Source of the DNA: an uncultured Alphaproteobacteria bacterium
Lineage (GTDB): Bacteria > Pseudomonadota > Alphaproteobacteria > CAAHEQ01 > UBA3637
NCBI GenBank assembly: GCA_949286465.1
Contig: CASECI010000007.1
Span: 1-46,976, forward strand
Direction of reading: 5' to 3'
Length of the DNA stretch: 46,976 nt
Part shown: positions 40,519 through 46,976 of the stretch, piece after piece
How positions within the stretch are numbered: position 1 is the first letter of the stretch
How the letters are laid out: the number at the start of each line of letters is the position of its first letter
The notes under the pieces: generated by a model
Told to the model about the DNA's origin: nothing
The model's input: the letters and a program-made list of their open reading frames with translations, nothing else
Databases searched by the model: none
Made by a program: the position numbers and the translations under genes

Positions 40519-42942
40519 ATGGCAGAAATTAGAAATGACGATTTGAGAAATACGCGTCAGCCAAATAATGATAGTATCGTTGATAATGCTGATTCAGAAA
40601 GAAGCCAACAAGAATATTTAATTACTCAGACGGTTCAAGCTAAGTACGAAGATGCACGAGAAAAACGAATCGCCAAGCAAAATGCTTATACAACTCTTTA
40701 TGGTCAGTATAAAGTTCTTGAGGGGCAGTATGAAAATTCAAAAGCAGGGAAGAAATTATCTCTTTCTTTTCAATTTCCTAATGATAATGAAGGCTTAGAG
40801 AGTGCTTTAAAAAATGATGCAGAATTAGGTAAATTAAAAGAAAATCTCGATGCGGAAAAAGCTAAATTAGATGCAGCCGAAAAAGAGATGGAGATAGAAA
40901 AAGCTGTAGAAAATGCATATTTAAGTGAATTGAATGCTTTAAAGGCTGGATTAAAAGCAGGCCTTTCTATCGCAGAGGTCTTAGATCGTGTAAAGCCTAC
41001 GAACGCAGCAGAAATTCGTGAACAAGTTCTAAACGGGCCTAGAGAACAAGATATTCCACAAGGTGGAGAGAATACAAAAACAGAGACTGCTTCACCAAAC
41101 TTAGATAAAACGGAAACTATCTCTGAAGGGCCAATACCTGAAAGTGCTTTACCAAAGGCAGAAAAACTTCATGTAACTGATTTTGAAAAAGGGTATATGC
41201 CTGGGGCAGAAAAAGAGAAAATTAAGGAACAAAATCCAGAGGCTGATTGGGCTAAAATTATGGAGCGTGTTTTAAGTGAAGATACGCCGGAAAAAGCAAT
41301 GGATGCTTTGTTTGTTTCTTGTTTGGTTTTCCCTTTTGCAGCAGCAGCTTATATGGCAGAACTACATGAAGCTGAGAAAAAAGGTCGAATTAAACACGTT
41401 GATGAACAAGCAGCTTCTTGGAATAAAACAATGCGTAAATTAAAAGGCTTGTCAGAAGCAGATGTATTGCAAGTAATACAGGGTGATTTTCTCCATAGCC
41501 CAGAAGGTTTAATCGCGCGGTATAATAAGGATGTTTATGAAGGTTTAAAACCCGATCAGAACGGCCGCTATGTTGGAGAAGAAGCTTTAAAGCTGCAAAA
41601 ACGCATTGCAGAAAAAGAAGAGGCTCTAAAACAAACAAATCCTGAATTGTTTGTAGGTATTCAAAGAGATGAAAATGGACTTTATTCTCCAAAAGATGCG
41701 GAAATCTTTAGAACAAGGTTTTTAATGCACACACATCCTGATTTATTATCAGGAATTCAAAAAGATAAAAATGGAGCCTACTCAGAAAAAGATATTGCGT
41801 TATTTAAAGAACGCTTATTAACGAAAAACTTTATGACTGTTTATGAACGTCAACCGACCGTTCGTGAATTACGAGGTATGGTTGGCGGGTTTAACTCTCG
41901 CGATAAGATAAATGCCCATATTAGAGCTCAAGAGGGAATTTATGGCTTAGCTTTAGGAATGCACGAATTAGCTCAAAAAGAAAGCGAAATTAATGGAGCA
42001 ATAACGCATAATATGCAGCAAGCATGGACCAATCTACGTAATGGTGAAAGTCCATATGAACCGACTGTAGGTCTTGAACGCGCTTATGTTGATGTTCCTT
42101 CTTATGCGGATAAGATTAAGGCATATTATGCTCAGCAAATGGGCCAAGAAAATCAAGATAATCAAAAAGATGAAATAATTGACATGCGTCATCGTGCAGA
42201 GGATTTAACACTAACTAGCAAACCTGTGAATGACTTTAGTATTTCGCCTCAACCAGAAGAAAATTCTCCTTATGTCATGGCAACGCCAAAAGCACCTGAT
42301 ATTTTTATACATGAACCACAAGGAAAAAATGATATATCTGTCTCTGAGAAACCAGTTCCTATTAATGAAGCTGTTGTTTCTGAGAAAAAAACAGAGGCGT
42401 ATACGTTTACTCCGCCAACTCTAACGATGCCTTCTAAAGAGAATTTAAATGTTGGAGAAAACACAAAAGCAGAAGATTCTCTGGAGAAACCGGAAGTGGA
42501 TAATCATGCAAATATTCCGCAACCAAGTATACCTGTTGCGAGTAGAGTAGCTGAAGAAGCTTCTATACAGAATTCGGCTAGCTCTTTAGAAAAAGACAAT
42601 AGGCCTATTTCTGGAATGGCTCCTCCAGCGCCTACGATGCCTCCTCAGACAATGGCACCTCCTGAGAATAATATTAAAATGACTTCTATGGAGCAGCCAA
42701 AAATTACTGTTAATCGAGAAGCTACAACTTTAGAGCAAGCTCACCAAAATCTAAATGCTCAAGGTTCTGTTGAAACAATGAAAGTTGAAAAAAATGCTTT
42801 AGATAAAACAATAGCTGGTATTCGTTCAAAAGAACAACAGTTATCTATTGATGGTCAAAGTATTGCTCGTCTTCAACAGAACATATCTATCCGTACTCCT
42901 GATATTTCTCTTGGAAAAGAAAAAGGTCAGCACGATTTATAG
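40519..42942 (+). CDS. Large soluble protein with three short D-x-N-G-x-Y repeats, candidate secretion substrate
   Basis: I use ATG 40519, with AAAAGGAG at 40504-40511; TTG 40513 would sit too close to that site. The 807-residue protein lacks a signal peptide. A coiled coil covers about 25-150. One hydrophobic patch (F-V-S-C-L-V-F-P-F-A-A-A-A-Y) is near 270. Three units of about 35 residues follow, with cores G-L-K-P-D-Q-N-G-R-Y (about 342), G-I-Q-R-D-E-N-G-L-Y (about 380) and G-I-Q-K-D-K-N-G-A-Y (about 413). A long Pro/Glu/Lys-rich disordered region fills most of the rest, with a final helix. No family is recognised. Lack of a Sec signal beside a type IV secretion locus makes an effector possible. 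It ends at a strong terminator. Confidence 0.6.
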   Translation: MAEIRNDDLRNTRQPNNDSIVDNADSERSQQEYLITQTVQAKYEDAREKRIAKQNAYTTLYGQYKVLEGQYENSKAGKKLSLSFQFPNDNEGLESALKNDAELGKLKENLDAEKAKLDAAEKEMEIEKAVENAYLSELNALKAGLKAGLSIAEVLDRVKPTNAAEIREQVLNGPREQDIPQGGENTKTETASPNLDKTETISEGPIPESALPKAEKLHVTDFEKGYMPGAEKEKIKEQNPEADWAKIMERVLSEDTPEKAMDALFVSCLVFPFAAAAYMAELHEAEKKGRIKHVDEQAASWNKTMRKLKGLSEADVLQVIQGDFLHSPEGLIARYNKDVYEGLKPDQNGRYVGEEALKLQKRIAEKEEALKQTNPELFVGIQRDENGLYSPKDAEIFRTRFLMHTHPDLLSGIQKDKNGAYSEKDIALFKERLLTKNFMTVYERQPTVRELRGMVGGFNSRDKINAHIRAQEGIYGLALGMHELAQKESEINGAITHNMQQAWTNLRNGESPYEPTVGLERAYVDVPSYADKIKAYYAQQMGQENQDNQKDEIIDMRHRAEDLTLTSKPVNDFSISPQPEENSPYVMATPKAPDIFIHEPQGKNDISVSEKPVPINEAVVSEKKTEAYTFTPPTLTMPSKENLNVGENTKAEDSLEKPEVDNHANIPQPSIPVASRVAEEASIQNSASSLEKDNRPISGMAPPAPTMPPQTMAPPENNIKMTSMEQPKITVNREATTLEQAHQNLNAQGSVETMKVEKNALDKTIAGIRSKEQQLSIDGQSIARLQQNISIRTPDISLGKEKGQHDL

Positions 42943-42947
42943 AATAT

Positions 42948-42980
42948 AAAAAGAGGATGAAAAAAACATCCTCTTTTTTT
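42948..42980 (+). terminator. Rho-independent terminator after the 807-residue protein gene
   Basis: AAAAAGAGGATG (42948-42959), an A-rich loop, then CATCCTCTTTTTTT (42967-42980) give a GAGGATG/CATCCTC stem followed by a T-run, six bases after the stop codon. Confidence 0.9.
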
Positions 42981-42985
42981 GTCTC

Positions 42986-43013
42986 TTGTATTTTTTTTTT
43001 ATCTTGTTATGTT
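42986..43013 (+). promoter_or_regulatory. Possible promoter of the 43039 gene
   Basis: TTGTAT (42986-42991), 16 bases including a ten-T run, and TATGTT (43008-43013) lie 25 bases before ATG 43039. The spacing and match are fair, and the place directly after a terminator supports it. Confidence 0.4.
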
Positions 43014-43038
43014 AAGAGTATTAAACAAGAGAGGAAAT

Positions 43039-44016
43039 ATGAAGATTTTGCGCTGTTTTATAATAGGATGTTTGTGGTTTATTGTTTATGCTATTTCTGT
43101 GGGTAGTTTAATTTATCAAATATTTAAAGTAACACCTTTCGGAATTTTATTTACATACACGAAAAGTCAAGGCGTTATCTTATATAATCCCTTTATTGAT
43201 TGGGCAAAACTTTATCGTGCATTTATGTTTGAACAATGGTCTATTGATACTTTATATGATTTTTCTTTACTCTGTTGTTTTTTATTGTTTTTTCCTGTGT
43301 GGTTTTGGGGGTGGAGACGTTTATGCAAAGTACAATGGGGAAGAATTTTCTTCAGCCCTTTTAAAAGAGTCGCACAGCAGAGCAAAAAAATAAAGATACT
43401 TCCTCGTAAAAAAGGTTTAGAACGCCCAAGGGCTCTTGCTTCAACGGGGTGGATGCCCTCTATCCCTCCGCAAGGACAGGATGTTGAACCTTTAGAACAA
43501 CAAGAGGGAATACAACCTAACAGCCTTTCATCAAAAATTGGGATAAAAGAAGCTTCGGAACAATGGTTAAATTATTTAAAAGAAGTAGCGTCTCAATATG
43601 GATTTGAAGTTTTTGAACACGTCTCTTTAGATGATTATGTGGTTCCTGTTGTTTTAGCAACGGATACAAAGGCTCTTCTTTTTGATTTTTTTGATGAACC
43701 TGGAACAGAATGGGTTGTGGAAGGCAGACCTTTTGAAGAAGGAACTACTCCGAAATGGTATTCAGCAGAAGATCAAATTGTTTCACCTTTTTTCCAATTA
43801 TGTGAAGCGGCTCATGTTTTAAAAGAAAAAGAGCCAGATTCTGAAATATTGCCAGTCTTATTGGTCGTGAGTGGCGTGCTTTTAAATCCAGATGCACTTG
43901 TCGATGTTGCAAAAGAAGAAAATGGTGCGGTCTTAACTGACGCAGACTTAGAGAATTACTTGAAAATGCAACAAGAAACATCTCAAATGGCAACATCAGA
44001 AAGTGTCACCGATTAG
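43039..44016 (+). CDS. Unknown membrane protein with two helices and a cytoplasmic domain
   Basis: I choose ATG 43039, preceded by AAGAGAGG (43027-43034); the earlier start in the frame lies in the terminator T-run. The 325-residue product has two membrane helices (about 5-27 and 72-93), a basic stretch (R-V-A-Q-Q-S-K-K-I-K), a Pro-rich linker, and a soluble domain (about 185-300). The domain has alternating strands such as Y-V-V-P-V-V-L-A-T-D and L-L-F-D-F-F-D-E, then I-L-P-V-L-L-V-V-S-G-V-L-L-N-P-D-A-L. The strand pattern is somewhat like nuclease-type alpha/beta folds, but no motif supports an activity. It is monocistronic by position, and its link to the secretion locus is unclear. Confidence 0.6.
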   Translation: MKILRCFIIGCLWFIVYAISVGSLIYQIFKVTPFGILFTYTKSQGVILYNPFIDWAKLYRAFMFEQWSIDTLYDFSLLCCFLLFFPVWFWGWRRLCKVQWGRIFFSPFKRVAQQSKKIKILPRKKGLERPRALASTGWMPSIPPQGQDVEPLEQQEGIQPNSLSSKIGIKEASEQWLNYLKEVASQYGFEVFEHVSLDDYVVPVVLATDTKALLFDFFDEPGTEWVVEGRPFEEGTTPKWYSAEDQIVSPFFQLCEAAHVLKEKEPDSEILPVLLVVSGVLLNPDALVDVAKEENGAVLTDADLENYLKMQQETSQMATSESVTD

Positions 44017-44086
44017 AAAATTAGAACATACCAAAGTATTTTTTCTATTGCAAGATAAAAAATAAACAAATTGTTAATTTTTATGC

Positions 44087-44115
44087 TTGTCGTCTACAAA
44101 AAAGTCGGCTATAAC
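44087..44115 (+). promoter_or_regulatory. Predicted promoter of glgA
   Basis: TTGTCG (44087-44092), a 17-base spacer and TATAAC (44110-44115) lie 33 bases before the glgA ATG. The G-rich ribosome binding site AAGGGGAG follows before the start. Confidence 0.5.
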
Positions 44116-44148
44116 TAAAACAATACCTAAAGGGGAGAAAATAGAAAA

Positions 44149-45597
44149 ATGAAGTTATTGTTTGTTGGAAGTGAAGCTACTCCTTTTATTAAAACAGGCG
44201 GTTTGGGCGACGTTGTTGCTGCTTTGCCAAAATATTTAAAAAAAGAAGGAGCTCAAGTAAAATTAATACTTCCTCTTTATTCTTTAATTAATCGGGAAAA
44301 ATATCATCTAACTAAAATGTATGATGGTTCTTGTGTTAAAATGGGAAATTGTGAGGAATTTTATAGTGTTTATTATGCAGAAACTCCTTGTCATTACGAC
44401 GCTTACTTTATAGAATTTAATAAATATTTTGACAGATATGGTGTTTATGATGATAAAAATTCTCACGAAGAATACCGTGATAACGCTTTTAGATATTCGT
44501 TTTTCTGTCGAGCAGCATTGCAATTAGCAAAAGATATGAACTATAAGCCAGATATTATACATGTTCATGACTGGCAAACAGCATTAATACCCTATTATTT
44601 AAAAAGAGAACACGATCCTTTTTTTGAAGGAACTAAAAGCGTATTGACGATACATAATTTACCGTATCAAGGAATTTATGATGCCGATGTTATTCCATAT
44701 GCAAAGATAGAATGGTCTGATTTTAATATGGGTGCTTTTGAAAATTACGGCCGTGTCAATTTACTTAAAGGAGGTATCCGTTTTGCGGATAAAATTACAA
44801 CAGTTAGCCCGAATTATGCACGAGAGATCCTAACTCCAATGGGTGGTGCGGGTCTAGATTGGCTTCTTCGAGAAAGAGAGAAAGATTTATCTGGTATTTT
44901 AAATGGGATAGATATTGATTTGTGGAATCCTGCAACAGATAAACATATTGCATATCCTTATGACATTAAAACGTATAAAGAAGGTAAGCAAGAAAATAAG
45001 AAGGTTTTACGAGAAAAGTTTGGACTTCATCATAACAATATGCCTTTGTTTTCTATGGTTGTTCGTTTGTCAGAACAAAAAGGCATTCGTATGTTTACAG
45101 AATGTATAGAAGGCGTTTTAAAGAATATGCAAGCACAATTTATTGTTATGGGGGATGGTGAACTTTGGGCAGAAGCCTATCTAGGTAACTTACCTAATTA
45201 TTATCCGGGGCAAATTAGTGTTGGGCGTTTCCATGCCCCAACAGAGCATTTAATTGATGCGGGGAGTGATTTTACGTTAATACCTTCTATTTATGAGCCG
45301 TGTGGTTTAAAACAAATGTATAGTCAGTTATATGGAACATTGCCTATTGTCCGTTCTACGGGCGGCTTGGCAGACACAGTTCAAAATTATAATGAAAAAG
45401 AAGGGATTGGAACGGGCTTTAAGTTTTATGATATTTCTGCGTCAGCCTTATATAATACAATAGGTTGGGCTAATTCTACATATTATGATCGACCGCATCA
45501 TATGGATAATATGATAAAACAAGCAATGAATCAGGATTTTTCTTGGGGTCGTTCAGCTCGAGCGTATTTAAGTTTATATAATGAAGCAAAAAGGTGA
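44149..45597 (+). CDS. glgA: Glycogen synthase (ADP-glucose type, GT5)
   Basis: The 482-residue glycosyltransferase extends alpha-1,4-glucan from ADP-glucose. The N-terminal K-T-G-G-L-G-D-V (residues 16-23) binds the nucleotide sugar. The family pattern continues with H-V-H-D-W-Q-T-A, T-I-H-N-L-P-Y-Q-G, L-N-G-I-D and the acceptor-site P-S-I-Y-E-P-C-G-L-K-Q-M-Y, followed by S-T-G-G-L-A-D-T-V. The length is typical. No glgB, glgC or glgP lies nearby. It precedes the diaminopimelate dehydrogenase gene by three bases and is probably co-transcribed with it. Confidence 0.93.
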   Translation: MKLLFVGSEATPFIKTGGLGDVVAALPKYLKKEGAQVKLILPLYSLINREKYHLTKMYDGSCVKMGNCEEFYSVYYAETPCHYDAYFIEFNKYFDRYGVYDDKNSHEEYRDNAFRYSFFCRAALQLAKDMNYKPDIIHVHDWQTALIPYYLKREHDPFFEGTKSVLTIHNLPYQGIYDADVIPYAKIEWSDFNMGAFENYGRVNLLKGGIRFADKITTVSPNYAREILTPMGGAGLDWLLREREKDLSGILNGIDIDLWNPATDKHIAYPYDIKTYKEGKQENKKVLREKFGLHHNNMPLFSMVVRLSEQKGIRMFTECIEGVLKNMQAQFIVMGDGELWAEAYLGNLPNYYPGQISVGRFHAPTEHLIDAGSDFTLIPSIYEPCGLKQMYSQLYGTLPIVRSTGGLADTVQNYNEKEGIGTGFKFYDISASALYNTIGWANSTYYDRPHHMDNMIKQAMNQDFSWGRSARAYLSLYNEAKR

Positions 45598-45600
45598 AGA

Positions 45601-46506
45601 ATGGAAAAAATAAGAGTTGCAATAGTGGGGTGGGGCAATGTTGGTCGTTTTTGTAAGAAAGCATTAGAAAGTTCTCCAGACATGCAACTAGTAGGAATTG
45701 TTCGTCGTCCTGAATCAATAGGAAAAGATACTTCAGAACTAGCGGGTCTTCAAGTTGTTAGTGATATAGAAACACTAGATAAAGTTGATGTCGCATTAGT
45801 TTCTATTCCAAGTAGAGAGGCTCCTGATAAAGTTAAGGAATTAATTTTAAAAGGGATTGCAACAGTTGATAGTTTTGATGTTCATGATCAAATCTTAGCA
45901 ACAAAACAAGCCCTGAATCCTTTGGCAATTTCCCATAAAACAGTTTCTATTTTCGGAGCAGGCTGGGATCCAGGAACAGATTCGGCTATTAGAGCTATAT
46001 TAAAAGTTATTTCTCCGATTGGTCAAACGACAACAACATTTGGCGGAACAACAGGCGGAAGAAGTATGGGGCATACAGCGGCTGTGAAGGCTATCCCTGG
46101 TGTTAAAGATGCAGTTTCTTTGACGTTGCCTAATGGGGCGGGTCGCCATAAACGGCAAGTTTATATAGAGTTAGAACCTGGAGCAGATTTTGAAAAGATA
46201 ACGGATCAAATTCGACAAGATCCCTATTTTATTCATGATGCGACAGATGTTGTTGCAGTCGAAAATGTAAAACGCTTTGATACGATGAATCATGGGGGTC
46301 GTTTAGAGAGGTTGACTCCCGATATTCAACAAACTTATACGATAGAGGGCATAAATCCACTAATGACGGCCAATGTTATGGTTGCGTCAGCTCGTGCAGC
46401 CTATCGAGCAAAAGAGTTAGGTCAATACGGAGCATTTACATTTATTGAGCGGCCTATAATAGATTTTTTACCTGGCGAATTTGAAGAAAAATTGGAAGGA
46501 TATTAA
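45601..46506 (+). CDS. ddh: meso-Diaminopimelate dehydrogenase-like enzyme
   Basis: The 301-residue NADP-dependent oxidoreductase matches meso-DAP dehydrogenase: Rossmann V-A-I-V-G-W-G-N-V-G (about 6-15), V-D-S-F-D-V-H-D, G-A-G-W-D-P-G-T-D-S, G-H-T-A-A-V-K-A-I-P-G-V, H-K-R-Q-V-Y-I and N-H-G-G-R. The enzyme makes meso-DAP for peptidoglycan and lysine by reductive amination in one step. W-D-P-G is followed by T-D-S where classic enzymes have M-F-S. The family is patchy in alphaproteobacteria, so transfer is possible. It starts three bases after glgA. Confidence 0.85.
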   Translation: MEKIRVAIVGWGNVGRFCKKALESSPDMQLVGIVRRPESIGKDTSELAGLQVVSDIETLDKVDVALVSIPSREAPDKVKELILKGIATVDSFDVHDQILATKQALNPLAISHKTVSIFGAGWDPGTDSAIRAILKVISPIGQTTTTFGGTTGGRSMGHTAAVKAIPGVKDAVSLTLPNGAGRHKRQVYIELEPGADFEKITDQIRQDPYFIHDATDVVAVENVKRFDTMNHGGRLERLTPDIQQTYTIEGINPLMTANVMVASARAAYRAKELGQYGAFTFIERPIIDFLPGEFEEKLEGY

Positions 46507-46543
46507 ATATTCTCTGAAAAAATAAAGTAATGGAGGAAAGTAA

Positions 46544-46976
46544 TTGGTTCTTAGGCATCTTAAATCTAAGCAACATGGCCGTAGTATGCTAGAGATGCTA
46601 GCAGTATTGGCAATCATAGGTGTATTAAGCATAACAGCATTAGTAGGTTTTACCTATGCGATGAACAAGCATCGAGCGAATGAGACAATATACGATGTGA
46701 TGCTGCGCGGGACGAATGTTCCGATGATAGATGAGAACTATTATAGTAAACCCTCAGGATATGAGTTTTTATTTCCCGGTTTAGGACAGAATAGTGGTCG
46801 TCAAGGAGTATACTATCCCATGTCGACGAAGAAGGATAGCGGCAGTTCATATTATGTAGACGCGACCGGGGTTAGTTATCGCGTATGTGAACTCATCTTA
46901 AAGATGGAGCCGACGGACATAGACCAGATAGTAGTGAATAATTCCGTTTATCAAGGGGACAGTGATATATGCGGAA
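46544..46976 (+). CDS. Type IV pilin-like protein, N-terminal part (3' end outside window)
   Basis: A TTG at 46544, preceded by GGAGGA (46532-46537), opens a frame that runs to the window edge (144 codons seen). The N-terminus is a prepilin leader: basic H-L-K-S-K-Q-H-G, then R-S-M-L-E with Glu at +5, and a hydrophobic helix (L-A-V-L-A-I-I-G-V-L-S-I). The usual Phe at +1 is Arg. The soluble part has Tyr/Gly-rich stretches and at least two cysteines. Val codons are mostly GTA here (7 of 13 by my count), whereas neighbouring genes favour GTT, so the gene may have a different history. Assembly would need a PilD-type peptidase elsewhere. Confidence 0.75.
   Translation, partial: MVLRHLKSKQHGRSMLEMLAVLAIIGVLSITALVGFTYAMNKHRANETIYDVMLRGTNVPMIDENYYSKPSGYEFLFPGLGQNSGRQGVYYPMSTKKDSGSSYYVDATGVSYRVCELILKMEPTDIDQIVVNNSVYQGDSDICG

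Noticed and set aside
4772-42942. An integrative and conjugative element bounded by the tyrosine recombinase
   Set aside because: The recombinase is a housekeeping XerD inside a conserved gene run. No relaxase, VirD4, attachment-site repeat or tRNA was seen. Such genes could lie outside the window.
39793-42942. A toxin-antitoxin or immunity pair made of the two unknown genes
   Set aside because: The sizes (215 and 807 residues), separate promoters and lack of any toxin or antitoxin motif do not support it.

Overview
The window looks like a chromosomal segment from an AT-rich, probably host-associated alphaproteobacterium. Evidence for this is the alphaproteobacterial order xerD - lptF/lptD - surA - rsmA - yggT - DUF167 - folD, the divergent aroK and CorC-like gene beside xerD, an alphaproteobacterial-type SPOR domain, and low GC with A/T-ending codons. 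The species cannot be named from sequence alone. No tRNA, rRNA, CRISPR array, insertion sequence, relaxase or phage gene was seen.

Layout. Positions 2-724 are the end of a cysteine-rich secreted-type protein. Positions 808-3457 hold a degenerate PPP-type phosphatase, a CorC/HlyC (DUF21-CBS) membrane protein and shikimate kinase. Positions 3528-12375 form a tightly packed plus-strand housekeeping run: a small membrane protein, a TPR-like exported protein, XerD, a fused LptF-LptD, SurA, RsmA, YggT, DUF167 and FolD. Several genes normally found in these neighbourhoods (aroB, lptG, pdxA) are absent at their usual places.

Positions 12444-42942 are a chromosomal P-type (VirB) type IV secretion locus with strong embellishments. 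The plus-strand part has five exported helical proteins (some VirB5-like), a VirB8 paralogue, a 58-residue VirB7-like lipoprotein, a canonical VirB8, a VirB9 with an added C-terminal SPOR domain, a 2262-residue VirB10 with about 85 short repeats and an Ig-like domain, and a VirB11 ATPase. A minus-strand operon follows, headed by a two-helix-turn-helix XRE regulator. It encodes two unknown proteins sharing an LPGG motif, a secretin-like lipoprotein and a single-pass membrane protein. A second minus-strand operon has three VirB6/TrbL paralogues, each with a CWxC motif. It diverges, through a symmetric overlapping promoter pair, from two unknown soluble proteins (39793-42942) that may be substrates or accessory factors. 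VirB1-4 and VirD4 are not in the window.

Positions 43039-46976 hold an unknown two-helix membrane protein, glycogen synthase, a meso-diaminopimelate dehydrogenase-like enzyme and the start of a type IV pilin-like protein.

The most unusual content is (1) the LptF-LptD single polypeptide with an internal signal-peptide-like segment, and (2) a VirB secretion machine with a CagY-like giant repeat VirB10, a peptidoglycan-binding VirB9, tripled VirB6 and a secretin-like lipoprotein.
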